Assembly: GCF_900115345.1 (NCBI RefSeq)
Contig: NZ_FOWC01000009.1
Span: 186,001-250,000, forward strand
Length of the DNA stretch: 64,000 bases
From: Amycolatopsis rubida
GTDB lineage: Bacteria; Actinomycetota; Actinomycetes; Mycobacteriales; Pseudonocardiaceae
Direction: 5' to 3'
This document shows positions 18,279-26,376 of the stretch, piece by piece (the first letter of the stretch is position 1; each line of letters begins with the position of its first letter). Both the position numbers and the translations under genes were made by a program. The notes below the pieces were generated by a model. The model searched no databases, had not been told where the DNA came from, and was given only the letters and a program-made list of their open reading frames with translations.

Positions 18279-19097
18279 ATGCCCAGCTCGGTGATCATCG
18301 TCGCGCTCGCCGCGGCATGGCTCGTCGTTCTCGTGCCCATGGTGGCTCGCAAACGCCAGCAAGTCGCGCGGACGCCAACCTCCGCGCTGGCCGCCCGGGT
18401 AGTGCGAAGGGGCAGTGCTCGCAACGAGGGACAGGAGGACGACGCCATGCCCGACAATGCGAATCCTTCGGTGGAGGATGATCTCGCCGAACTCGAGGCG
18501 GAACTCGACGCTGACCTGGACGCCGAGCCCGAAGCCGAACCGGAGCCGCTCCCGCAGCCCTCGCGCGCGGAACGCGCCGCCGAGCCGCGCCGCGAACGCC
18601 GCAGCTACCGGCCTGGCCGGGGCGGCTTCGACCCGGAGGCAGCGGAGATCGCGGCCAAGGCGAAGTACGCGTTCCGTCAGCGGGTGGTCGTGATCCTGCT
18701 GATCGCCGCCGTCGTGACGGCCGCGATCGCCGGATTCGCCATCTCGCTCGCGTGGTGGGCGCACGTCGCCGTGGACCTCGCCCTCGTCGGCTACCTCGTG
18801 TACCTCCGCCGTCAGGTCCGCATCGAGAACGAGATCCGGCAGCGCCGGATGGCCCGTTACTCGACGACAGCTCCTGCTCCCTCTTACGAGGCGTACGACT
18901 CCCTCGAAGAGGAGGAAGAAGAGGACGTCGAGGTCGTCGCACCCGAGGTGCCGCGCGACATCGTGGAGCGCAAACCGTCCCCGATGTCCCGCATTCGCCG
19001 CCAGGCGGTCGTGGTCGACCTGGACGACGAGGATCCCGCGTTCGAGGAACTCGCCGAGCCCAGTGCGAGCCCGTACCGCCGGGCAGTCGGAGAGTGA
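18279..19097 (+). CDS. sepX: SepX/GlpR divisome membrane protein
   Basis: The 272-residue protein has an N-terminal membrane helix at 4-22 (VIIVALAAAWLVVLVPMVA), an Asp/Glu/Pro-rich linker, a pair of close membrane helices at about 134-177, and an acidic C-terminal region with EEEEEEDVEVV. This organisation and its place after galU-glp-rimJ match SepX of Streptomyces and GlpR of Corynebacterium, which take part in septation. The 160-base gap upstream may carry its own promoter. The start follows GGGGGAGGTGACGGG. Confidence 0.85.
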   Translation: MPSSVIIVALAAAWLVVLVPMVARKRQQVARTPTSALAARVVRRGSARNEGQEDDAMPDNANPSVEDDLAELEAELDADLDAEPEAEPEPLPQPSRAERAAEPRRERRSYRPGRGGFDPEAAEIAAKAKYAFRQRVVVILLIAAVVTAAIAGFAISLAWWAHVAVDLALVGYLVYLRRQVRIENEIRQRRMARYSTTAPAPSYEAYDSLEEEEEEDVEVVAPEVPRDIVERKPSPMSRIRRQAVVVDLDDEDPAFEELAEPSASPYRRAVGE

Positions 19098-19127
19098 CCC
19101 CCGCTGTTCGGTGCCTGGAGGGCGCTG

Positions 19128-20987
19128 CTAAGCTTTCCAAGCACTGAACAACAGGGGCTCACGCTCCTGAGGGGCTGTAGCGCAGTTGGTAGCGCGTCTC
19201 GTTCGCATCGAGAAGGTCAGGGGTTCGATTCCCCTCAGCTCCACCTTAGAGGTCTTACTAGAACAAGTGCCTGAATGAAGGCCACGAAGTAGGACCGCGA
19301 CGCCTGAAGGCGTGCAAGGACCACCCGCATCGCGGGTGGTCCTTTTGCTTGCACCCTCCGCGCCGGTTGCTCCGGCCCGCTGATCTTGGATGGCGTGGAG
19401 CTCGCCGAAGGGCTCACGGAGCTCACCGTCTGTGATCTTGTCGTCCTCGATGTAGAGGGCGTGGAAGATCGCCTGGTTGAGGAGGCGCCGCTGTTGGTCG
19501 TTGCAGCGTCGGTACAGCTGGTCGGGCTGTTCGAGGAGGGCAAGGCCGGCGTTGACGAGCTGAGCGCTGTCGGTGAGGTCGGCGTTGGCTGTGTCGAGGC
19601 GCTCCTCCAGCCGGCGGCGTTCGCGGGCGATGTCGCGTAGCTTCTCCTTGACCTTGGTCCGAGGCAGTGTGCTGTCGGCGGCGAGGTCGATCAAGTTCTC
19701 CTCCTTCGTGTCGAGTTCCTTGAGCTGTGCGGTGATCTGCTTGCGCAGTAGGCGTGCGGACTTTTCCTGCTCGCCGAGCACGGCATCGATCTGGTCGCGC
19801 ATGTCAGCGATGAACGGCTGGCTGAAGCGAATCGCGGAGTAGTGGCGCTCAACTGCGTCCTCGACGAGCGTGACATTGACGTGGGGTGCTTGGCACAGCC
19901 CCTTTTGCCGGCCGCGGCAGAAGAAGTACAGGTACTCGGCGCCCTTCGAGTTGATGGTGCGTTGGATGATCATCCGTCGCTTGATGCCGTCGCGTTGGCA
20001 GCGTCCGCAGAAGAGCGAGCCCTTGAGGTAGTGGTGGTGGACGCGACGGCGTTCTTGTGCCGTCATGCGAGATTCGAGGATCTCCTGGACGGTGTCGAAG
20101 AGGTCCTCGTCGATGAGGGGCTCGTGCCGCCCCTGGATTTCTTCGCCGTCGTACTCGACGTATCCGAGGTAGTAGCGATCGCGCAGCATTTGCGAGATCT
20201 TGTTCTCTGAGATCTTCTTGGCGGGGTGTCGCCGGGTGGCCCTGGTGCGTAGGCCGCGGTCGTAGAGCTCGTCAGCTAGCTCTTCTTGCGTGTAGTCGCC
20301 GGTAGCGAAGAGCTCGAAACCCAGCTGGACAAAGGGCGCCCGTTCGGGGTCGACGATGATCGTGCGGATCACGCGGCCGTCGGAGTGGTCGATGTGGTTG
20401 AGGTAGCCGATCTTCGCGCGGCCGAGTGTGCCGCCGTTGCGGGCCTTCTGGCCCATCTTGTAGGCGATGTCGGCACCGGACTGGCGGGATTGGTACTCGT
20501 TGAACGTGGCCAGGATGCCGTGCATCAGCTGGCCGACGGGGGTGTCGTCGATGGCCTCGGTGGCCGAGACCAGCGTGACGCCGCGCTTGCGCAAGTCCGC
20601 CATGACGATCGCGTCGTCGTAGCGGTTCCGCGCCATGCGCGAGAGCTGGTAGATGATGATGACGTCGACGTCGCCCTGGCTGCGGACCCGCGCGAGCATC
20701 TGTTGGAATGCTTCGCGTTTGGTCATCTCCGTTCCCGAGCGTCCGGGTTCGACGTACTCGTCGATGACCGTGACGCCCAGTTCGCGCGCCTTGCGAAGGC
20801 ACGCTTCCCGTTGGGCCGGGATGGAGATGCCTTCCGGGTTGTAGTCGGTTCGGACCTGCCCGGTCGAGGACACGCGCAGGTAGATCACTGCGCGGGTGCC
20901 GGGGGCAAGGTCGTCCATCGGTGGCTGGATGGGGATGGTGACGTCCTGCTGCAGTTCATCGATGAAGTCGGCATAAGCGCTGGTCAT
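19128..20987 (-). CDS. Large serine recombinase (integrase) running through tRNA-Ala
   Basis: Integrase/excisionase of the element. The 619-residue frame has a resolvase domain with catalytic Ser40 in YLRVSSTGQ, LSRMARNRYDD and FNEYQSRQSG, then a recombinase domain, a zinc ribbon (CGRCQRDG and a later Cys pair), and a coiled-coil segment. The start at 20987 follows AGAAGGAGGTG. The last 45 or so residues are translated antisense through the tRNA (ELRGIEPLTF and following) and into chromosomal DNA, ending at a TAG at 19128. The functional C-terminus is therefore uncertain: it may differ in the excised circle. Core domains are intact and the length is normal for the family. Confidence 0.9.
   Translation of the reverse strand: MTSAYADFIDELQQDVTIPIQPPMDDLAPGTRAVIYLRVSSTGQVRTDYNPEGISIPAQREACLRKARELGVTVIDEYVEPGRSGTEMTKREAFQQMLARVRSQGDVDVIIIYQLSRMARNRYDDAIVMADLRKRGVTLVSATEAIDDTPVGQLMHGILATFNEYQSRQSGADIAYKMGQKARNGGTLGRAKIGYLNHIDHSDGRVIRTIIVDPERAPFVQLGFELFATGDYTQEELADELYDRGLRTRATRRHPAKKISENKISQMLRDRYYLGYVEYDGEEIQGRHEPLIDEDLFDTVQEILESRMTAQERRRVHHHYLKGSLFCGRCQRDGIKRRMIIQRTINSKGAEYLYFFCRGRQKGLCQAPHVNVTLVEDAVERHYSAIRFSQPFIADMRDQIDAVLGEQEKSARLLRKQITAQLKELDTKEENLIDLAADSTLPRTKVKEKLRDIARERRRLEERLDTANADLTDSAQLVNAGLALLEQPDQLYRRCNDQQRRLLNQAIFHALYIEDDKITDGELREPFGELHAIQDQRAGATGAEGASKRTTRDAGGPCTPSGVAVLLRGLHSGTCSSKTSKVELRGIEPLTFSMRTRRATNCATAPQEREPLLFSAWKA
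19171..19243 (+). tRNA. tRNA-Ala, anticodon CGC
   Basis: A 73-nt cloverleaf reads GGGGCTG for the 5' acceptor strand and CAGCTCC for the 3' strand with discriminator A. The anticodon stem TCTCG/CGAGA encloses the loop TTCGCAT, giving anticodon CGC. The G3:T70 pair that marks alanine tRNAs is present. CCA is not encoded. The T arm GGGGTTCGATTCCCC is perfect. It is the presumed attachment site of the downstream element. Confidence 0.96.
19316..19346 (+). terminator. Strong hairpin with T run downstream of tRNA-Ala
   Basis: A perfect 13-bp inverted repeat (AAGGACCACCCGC and complement) with a 3-nt loop overlaps a T run on the plus strand. It would end transcripts from the tRNA. It lies inside the 3' part of the recombinase reading frame on the other strand, which is unusual for coding DNA and questions the C-terminal end of that frame. 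Confidence 0.8.
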
Positions 20988-21101
20988 GACACCTCCTTCT
21001 GGGGGCGGTTTGGACGGAGGACCGGGCAACCGGCGAGTGGGTCCTGGCGGCTGGATCGCGCGCTACCGACGAGCGGCGAAGTAATGACGGGTTGCTGTGT
21101 C

Positions 21102-21398
21102 TCACCGGCTGCGGAACCGCGCGAGGATGCGTCGGAACGGTTGGCACTTCGGCCAGGGCCAGAGTCGAGCGCGTGGGGCGACGTACTCGTCGATGACCGA
21201 CAAGCCCAGTTCCCTGGCCCTGCGCAGACATGCCTCACGCTGGGCCGTGACGCTGTGCTCGCTCTCGGCCCGGTCGGAGGCCACGCGTCTGTAGATCACG
21301 GCTCGGGCGTCGGTCGCGGGGGCATCCGACGGTCGCTGTGTGGGGACAGGACAGCGCTGCTGACCTTCGTTGACCGAGTTGGCGTAGGCGCTGGTCAT
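21102..21398 (-). pseudogene. Serine recombinase N-terminal relic, paralog of the integrase
   Basis: A 98-residue frame aligns with the first 110 residues of the neighbouring integrase (MTSAYA start; AVIYRRVAS; AQREACLRRARELGLSVIDEYV). The catalytic Ser of YxRVS is Ala here and the frame stops before the rest of the resolvase domain. It keeps a ribosome-binding site like that of the integrase (CAACGAGGTGTC). It is most simply a decayed tandem duplicate; a short regulatory peptide is possible but unsupported. Confidence 0.75.
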
Positions 21399-21467
21399 GA
21401 CACCTCGTTGTGGGTCGTTCGGATTGGATGGTGTTGTTCGGCGGAGTGGGCCGCGGCGGGATTGCGG

Positions 21468-21974
21468 CTAGCCCGCGAGCGGCGACTCGTCGCCGGATCG
21501 CTGCTCGTGCCGACGACGGTCGCGTCGATCTGCGACTGCCCCGGTCTGCTCGATCTCCGCGACGGCAGTCACCACGCGGACGAGAAAGAGGCCGTGCGCG
21601 GTCTCTGTGTCGAGGGCGGGATCAGCGGCCGAGACGACCCGCACGCCTCGGGACGTCAGCTCGCTGAGAACGAAGGCGAGGTGCTGCGTCTTGCGGGACA
21701 GGCTGTACAGGTGATTGACGACGAGCACGTCGAGGTCACCGGATCGGGCCGCTGCCAATATCCGTTGCAGCCCTGGACGTTTCAGCGTGCCGCCTGATGC
21801 GTAATCGCTGCCGCGGAGAGCGATGTACCAACCGGGTTGAGACGCGACGTAGGTCTGCAGGTGGTCACTTTCGCGGAGAGTGGGCCACCGCTGGTAGAGA
21901 CCGACGCGTATCGAGCATCGAGCCCGCGGGTGTGTGTCGCGAGGACTGCGGGGATCGCAAGTGACAGGCGGCAT
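21468..21974 (-). CDS. Resolvase-fold protein lacking the catalytic serine
   Basis: The 168-residue protein resembles a resolvase N-terminal domain: SDYASGGTLKRPGLQRIL, LDVLVVNHLYSLSRK and SRGVRVVSAADPALDTET. At the position of the nucleophile, YxRxS reads YQRWPT, so Ser is replaced by Pro. DRL/SR active-site residues are also changed (NHLYSLSRK). No recombinase or zinc domain follows. It is therefore unlikely to cut DNA and may be a DNA-binding or inhibitory relic. The ATG at 21974 has AAAGGAC upstream; the longer frame reaching 22829 is a shadow. Confidence 0.65.
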   Translation of the reverse strand: MPPVTCDPRSPRDTHPRARCSIRVGLYQRWPTLRESDHLQTYVASQPGWYIALRGSDYASGGTLKRPGLQRILAAARSGDLDVLVVNHLYSLSRKTQHLAFVLSELTSRGVRVVSAADPALDTETAHGLFLVRVVTAVAEIEQTGAVADRRDRRRHEQRSGDESPLAG

Positions 21975-22053
21975 TGTGCTGGACCGTCCTTTCGAGTCGA
22001 TGGCGTGCGGCTTCGATCTGTTGCGTTCGTTGCGCAAGCGCGAATGCGCGGCG

Positions 22054-22371
22054 TCATGCCGCGTCGCGGCGGTGGTCGCGGTGGTCGACGCCCGCAGTGC
22101 CTGGCTCGGCGGGCAGCGTTTGTTCGCCGGCTTCGGCCTGCACCAAGTCAGCTGCGAGGCTGGCGACCACACGCGCGAGCTTGTGCATGTCGGGTGGATC
22201 GCGGCGGACGCCGCGCACCACCACATTGCGCACGGCTCGGCCCGCGCCAACGCGTCGTCGGGGTTGCCTGTTCGGCGCACTGATGGGGCTTTCCTGCTCC
22301 TGGTTGGCCGGAGCAGGAACGTCGGCGCAGTTGTCGTTGGGCTGGTCAGGGGTGCGAGGTTGAGCGCACAT
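22054..22371 (-). CDS. Small unrecognised protein of the recombinase region
   Basis: A 105-residue protein with a polar N-terminal half and a helical segment (MHKLARVVASLAADLVQAE) near the C-terminus. No family is recognised. The ATG at 22371 is chosen because GAAGGGGG lies eight bases upstream; further in-frame starts reach 22461. It precedes the dead resolvase gene by 79 bases in the same direction and could be co-transcribed. Confidence 0.45.
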   Translation of the reverse strand: MCAQPRTPDQPNDNCADVPAPANQEQESPISAPNRQPRRRVGAGRAVRNVVVRGVRRDPPDMHKLARVVASLAADLVQAEAGEQTLPAEPGTAGVDHRDHRRDAA

Positions 22372-23014
22372 GAGCGCCCCCTTCGTGCCCATGAAGTCCG
22401 CGGTTGGCGGGGGTTCATGGGACTGCTGGTCGGCGACAGGAACCGTCGACACAGCGGGCACTCCCAGCCGCCGACACCTGCGGTCGCCGGTCCGCGCGAG
22501 GCGGGTTTCGCGGCGACGCGGGCACGCACCATGACATGCGTTGAATGAGCTGGGACCGCCGAAGCTGTCACGACCAACGGGCCTCTACTCCCCGAGTGCA
22601 CGTGTGCGGGGCCGGCGCTCGTGGCCGTGCTGGACTCTTGCCGTTCGACAGGACCGTGAGCCTGGCCGAACGGGTACTGGGTCACCTCGTCAGCGCGAGA
22701 TGAGCGGTCGACGCGAGTCCAGAAGATCTCTACCGGCGCTGGCCGCGGACGGCGGCGCGTCGGCATGGCGATGAACGTGACGTGCGCCGAAGCACCTCCT
22801 CTCTCCCGAACCGGGGATAGGTCTGTCATTCAACTAAGGTAGCACCTGAGTAAATCTGGTACAGCCTGAATAGCTCATGCTTTGCCTGTTGATCGTGCGT
22901 GGCTGCTGAACACGCCGGACGTGCGGCGGCCGGCCTTCGTCGCCATCGGGGACACTGAGCGTCGGTTGGCGACGGCGCGAAGCGCCTCGGAGCGACGAAC
23001 ACGGGCGGCAGCGG
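22372..23014. other. Gene-free stretch with an AT-rich promoter-like segment
   Basis: No supported gene is seen. Frames on both strands lack start signals or family likeness. Bases 22,826-22,880 are clearly AT-richer than the surroundings and probably hold the promoters for the divergent regulator gene (23,015 onwards) and for the minus-strand recombinase region. A GAGAGGAGGTG Shine-Dalgarno-like word on the minus strand near 22,800 has no good frame after it. Confidence 0.45.
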
Positions 23015-23293
23015 GTGGAGATCGAGTGGCGGCTGCGGAAGGTCATGGCCTCCCGCGACGTCTGGACCGCGACCCAGCTGCGCGAACTCCTCATCCAGCG
23101 CGCTGGGTTCGAACTGTCCCTCCAGTCGGTTGACGTGCTGATCAAGAAGCAGCCGATCCAGGTGAAGGTGGCTACCTTGCAGGCGCTGTGCACGACGCTG
23201 CGGTGCACGCCCAACGAGTTGTTCGGGATCGACACGCCACGCGATGTCTCGCTCGTCGAACCGGACACCACGGAGTCCCGCGGCGAGCAGTGA
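23015..23293 (+). CDS. Cro/CI-type helix-turn-helix regulator
   Basis: The 92-residue protein has a compact XRE-like domain: WRLRKVMASRDVWTATQLRELL, then LSLQSVDVLIKKQPIQVKVATLQALCTTLRCTPNELFGID, which is the usual pattern with a final NELF. The GTG at 23015 is preferred because it keeps the first helix; ATG at 23045 would lose it. It is convergent with the DpdA-type gene and may control excision or transfer. Confidence 0.85.
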   Translation: MEIEWRLRKVMASRDVWTATQLRELLIQRAGFELSLQSVDVLIKKQPIQVKVATLQALCTTLRCTPNELFGIDTPRDVSLVEPDTTESRGEQ

Positions 23294-23322
23294 GCTCGCG
23301 GCTGCGGACGCGGCGACGGCCA

Positions 23323-24111
23323 TCACGCAGCCCTCCTCGATACCTGCGGGGACACGTTGTCCGCGGACAGTCCTGCCGACCCCAGCGTGGTTCGGATCTG
23401 CCGATACCAGCTGAGCGCGAAGCGCAGACAGTTCGACTCGGTGCGATGGCTCGGACCGCATCCGGGTACGTATCGACCGCGCATGCTCCAGGACATCGAG
23501 TCCGAACTGGAGAGAGCTTCGGCGTACCGGCTAAGGCCGGTGATCTTGATGCCGAAACCGTGCAGGTTCAACTCGCGCGTGGCGAAGGCGCGCATGATGC
23601 GCTCGACGTCGGCGCTGCTCTGCCGCCGGCACACCGTGCCGATCCCAACGAGCGGCTCGGCGCCCAGGTCGATCCCGGCCCGCTCGTAGAGGTCGGCGCA
23701 GCGTTCGTAGTCCGACAGAGTCCAACCTTGCAGCGTCGGCACCCACGGGAGTTCAGGCGCGAGTTCCCGCAGGCGGACGAGGTTGCGCACGGTCCGCCGT
23801 TGATGCTCGCGGACCGTCAAGCCGGTGCGTTTCAGGATGCGCTGTTCGCACATCCAGTCTTGCGGCGCCGCCCAGGCGAGGTTGCCGATCTCGTCGGCGT
23901 AGCGCCGGACCGCCCGGACGTAGTCCTTCTCCTCGATCTGCCAGCGCCCGTGAAGCTGCAGCTCGGTGAAGCCGCCGGAGTCGAGGGCCCATTCCGTGGT
24001 GGCGCGGGGCAGGGTGCGGCGGTGGCCGAGCCGCCGGTGCGACACCAGCAGGGGAATGTCCGGCACGCGGGTCAGCCAGATGGGCTGGTGGACGCCGAGG
24101 TAGAACTTCAC
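23323..24111 (-). CDS. DpdA-family (TGT-like) deazapurine DNA transglycosylase
   Basis: The 262-residue protein has features of the tRNA-guanine transglycosylase superfamily in the form used by DpdA proteins, which exchange guanine in DNA for a 7-deazapurine such as preQ0. Visible motifs are ALDSGGFTEL (Asp44, base-recognition loop), PLVGIGTVCRRQ, LHGFGIKITG, and SSSDSMSWS, where Asp204 is the likely nucleophile. Cys218, His222 and Cys228 could bind zinc. It is shorter than classical DpdA of phages and Salmonella. The GTG at 24111 overlaps the transporter stop by four bases, so it is last in a five-gene coupled operon. DNA rather than tRNA as target is inferred from family and context. Confidence 0.8.
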   Translation of the reverse strand: MKFYLGVHQPIWLTRVPDIPLLVSHRRLGHRRTLPRATTEWALDSGGFTELQLHGRWQIEEKDYVRAVRRYADEIGNLAWAAPQDWMCEQRILKRTGLTVREHQRRTVRNLVRLRELAPELPWVPTLQGWTLSDYERCADLYERAGIDLGAEPLVGIGTVCRRQSSADVERIMRAFATRELNLHGFGIKITGLSRYAEALSSSDSMSWSMRGRYVPGCGPSHRTESNCLRFALSWYRQIRTTLGSAGLSADNVSPQVSRRAA

Positions 24112-24635
24112 GCCGGCACCGCCCTCCGGCGAGCGCGGACAACACCAAGCACAGCGACCGCCAAGAGCGTGGTGGCGGTCTTCCCGACGAGTTGGCCGGT
24201 GAGGTAGGTCAGCGAGCCGAAGGCCATCGGCAGGAACAGCAGGCTGTCGACGAGCAATCCCACCGCGTTCGACACACCCACGGCGGCAAGGCGACTCCGG
24301 TCGCGCAGCGGGGTGTAGACGGCGAGGTCGACCAGTTCCGAGACGGCGAACGCCGCCGCGCTGGCAAGCGCGATGCGCGGCTCGGCGACCAGGCCGGACA
24401 ACGCCGCGCCGAGGCAGATCGCGAGCAGCGTTGTCCGGGCGCCGACAGCGTCCTGCAGAAGGTCTCGGACGGTGAACGCGAGCCCGGCGAGGAGCGAGCC
24501 TGCGGGAACGTGCAGGCCCGCCACCGCCACCGCCACCGCCGGCCAGAGCGTCGTTGCCCAGTTCGCTCCGGCGATCGTCGCCGCGTACGCGGCGACCAGG
24601 ATCCCGGCGGCGACGCGCCACCGGCGGGTGGTCAT
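24108..24635 (-). CDS. VUT/YhhQ-family transporter, probable queuosine-precursor importer
   Basis: The 175-residue membrane protein has about six hydrophobic segments. The central LLAGLAFTVRDLLQDAVGARTTLLAI and FAVSELVDLAVYTPLRDR with SNAVGLLVDSLLFLPMAFG match the VUT (formerly DUF165) family, whose E. coli member YhhQ imports preQ0 and preQ1. It overlaps genes on both sides by four bases. Its pairing with a DpdA-type enzyme strongly suggests supply of a 7-deazapurine base to the modification enzyme. Confidence 0.85.
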   Translation of the reverse strand: MTTRRWRVAAGILVAAYAATIAGANWATTLWPAVAVAVAGLHVPAGSLLAGLAFTVRDLLQDAVGARTTLLAICLGAALSGLVAEPRIALASAAAFAVSELVDLAVYTPLRDRSRLAAVGVSNAVGLLVDSLLFLPMAFGSLTYLTGQLVGKTATTLLAVAVLGVVRARRRAVPA

Positions 24636-25426
24636 GCCGCACTCGGCCGGGTATCGGCCGAGTTCTCCGCATCGGGCGGACTGTCGGCGGCGCCGGGCTG
24701 GGCGCGGTGGAACGTGCGTTCGTCAACCAGTGGTTCGTGCACCTTCGGCGCCGAGGTGACCCACTGCTCGACCGGTGCCGGGCGGCCGGCAACGGTGCGG
24801 GCCCAGACCTGGCGCCCGGTGTACTTGACGTTGGTGACGATCCGCCGGACGGCCTTGGCGGTCCACCGCCCGTTGGGCACCGGAGCCGGGTACTGGCGGG
24901 GGTCGTTGTTGAGCTGTGCGGCGATGACGGCGAACGTCAGGCCGCGGTCGGCGCGCCAGATGAAGATCTGCTTGACGACCGCGGCGGTCTGCCAGTCCGG
25001 GACGAGGACCGCCCGCAGTTTGCTGTGTCCGCTGGGGTCGGTGACCCGGATGCGCAAGGCACGGTAGCCGTAGGGCGGCGGCCCGATCTGGTAGCCGGCC
25101 CGGACGAGTTCGACCATCGCGGCGCGGGCGCGACGAGTGGTCTCGGCGTGGTGCGCCGAGAGCGCAGCCCACTGGATCCGGTTGCCGTGAGCGTCGGCCA
25201 GTAAGTCGTCACCGGCCTGGTCGACCGCCCCGTCTTCGGTGTCGATGACGGATGCATCCGACCTAGTTGTCCACAGATTTGTCCACAATCGGGACCACCA
25301 CGGTGGACGGATCTCCGCCACCGGTGTGCCAGTGCACTGGTGCCGGGCGGCGGCACGGAGGGCAGCGCGCTTGCGGCGGAACTCGGGGTGCCAGCCGCAC
25401 TCGCGGCAGTACAGGCGGGTGGTCAT
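24632..25426 (-). CDS. Recombinase-domain protein with zinc-finger head, no catalytic domain
   Basis: The 264-residue protein starts with a putative zinc finger (YCRECGW, then HQC), followed by a linker and a serine-recombinase 'recombinase' domain: GPPPYGYRALRI, VKQIFIWRADRGLTFAVIAAQLNND, and GRWTAKAVRRIVTNVKYTGRQVW. The resolvase domain that would carry the catalytic Ser is absent. It may be a DNA-binding protein derived from a recombinase. It is coupled by four-base overlaps to a methyltransferase-like gene and the transporter gene, so it may direct those proteins to DNA or regulate them. Confidence 0.75.
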   Translation of the reverse strand: MTTRLYCRECGWHPEFRRKRAALRAAARHQCTGTPVAEIRPPWWSRLWTNLWTTRSDASVIDTEDGAVDQAGDDLLADAHGNRIQWAALSAHHAETTRRARAAMVELVRAGYQIGPPPYGYRALRIRVTDPSGHSKLRAVLVPDWQTAAVVKQIFIWRADRGLTFAVIAAQLNNDPRQYPAPVPNGRWTAKAVRRIVTNVKYTGRQVWARTVAGRPAPVEQWVTSAPKVHEPLVDERTFHRAQPGAADSPPDAENSADTRPSAA

Positions 25427-26376
25427 GCCGCTCGCCTCCAGCCGGGGTAGGTGACGCCGTTGACGGCGGGCCGGATGACGTCGTCCTCAGTCGGCCACGG
25501 GATGCCGGCTGCCGTCGCGGCGGCGAGTTCGGCGTCGTGGGCGAGTTGGAAGACGAGCACCTCGTGGTGCGCCGTCAGCGCGGTCGGCGCACCGGCGGCG
25601 CGGGCTCGGGCAGCAGCGCGACGCTCGGCGAGCGAGGCTCGGGTGACCAATCGGCTGCCGCGCAGGCCGGCGGTCAGCGCGATACACCGCTCGACCGGCG
25701 CCAACCCGGCCGCGGTGGCGGCGGCGATGAGCCGACTGGTCAGGTCAACCAGCGAGCCGTCCGGGTGCCGGAACGGTCGCGCGATGACGGCGACGTGCCC
25801 GCCGGAGCGCAGCAGCGGCTCGCAGTAGAGCAGCGTCGCGGCGAGGTCAGCGAGGGCGGACTCGACCGGGTCGCGGTCCGGACCGCTCGCCTGGGTGTTG
25901 GGGTCGGCTGGCGCGGTGCGCAGGGCGGTCAGGACGAGTCCGACTCGGCCGATCAACCCGGCGGCTCGGACGGTCGCGAGGACTTTCGGGCGGGCGTCGA
26001 GGACCGAGCCGTCGCGCCAGGCGCCCGCGGTCTTGGCGGCGGTGACGTTGGCGCGAGTGAGCGTCCACCACCGGGTGCGGGCGGTCAGTCCGAGCGCGTG
26101 ACGGCCGGTGCGCAGCGCCTCCACGAGGGCGGTGCCCGCGCCGCAGTCGGGGTCGAGAACGAGGTCGCCGGGACGGGAGTAGAGGGCGATCGCGTGGGCG
26201 GCGACGGCGGGCGGAATCCGCTCGGTGTCGGTCTCGGTGCCGGGCACGCAGCCGGCGTCGCGCAGTTGCGCGAGCGGGTCACGCTGGCCGGTCGGCCAGA
26301 CCGACAGCGGCGGCATCAGCGGCTCCTCCCCCGGCGGTAGGGGGAGCGGCCAGGGCGACGTGGGACGGTCAGGCAT
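25423..26376 (-). CDS. DNA-methyltransferase-like protein with altered catalytic motif
   Basis: The 317-residue protein has a SAM-binding region like that of amino-methyltransferases: GDLVLDPDCGAGTALVEALR followed by HALGLTARTRWW. Where the catalytic (D/N/S)PP(Y/F) motif is expected it has VLTALRTAP, so methyl transfer to DNA bases is doubtful. The end, TAHHEVLVFQL, is shared with the protein encoded upstream, suggesting the two are paralogs or partners. It overlaps its neighbours by 8 and 4 bases. Confidence 0.7.
   Translation of the reverse strand: MPDRPTSPWPLPLPPGEEPLMPPLSVWPTGQRDPLAQLRDAGCVPGTETDTERIPPAVAAHAIALYSRPGDLVLDPDCGAGTALVEALRTGRHALGLTARTRWWTLTRANVTAAKTAGAWRDGSVLDARPKVLATVRAAGLIGRVGLVLTALRTAPADPNTQASGPDRDPVESALADLAATLLYCEPLLRSGGHVAVIARPFRHPDGSLVDLTSRLIAAATAAGLAPVERCIALTAGLRGSRLVTRASLAERRAAARARAAGAPTALTAHHEVLVFQLAHDAELAAATAAGIPWPTEDDVIRPAVNGVTYPGWRRAA

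Noticed and set aside
19171..19250. A separate gene ending in the GIEPLTF motif on the minus strand
   Set aside because: That peptide is the antisense translation of a tRNA gene and is a known annotation artefact; here it only forms the tail of the recombinase frame.
22372..22829. Upstream extension of the dead resolvase gene
   Set aside because: The extension is Ser/Thr/Arg/Pro low-complexity, overlaps another small gene and has a weaker start context than the ATG at 21974.
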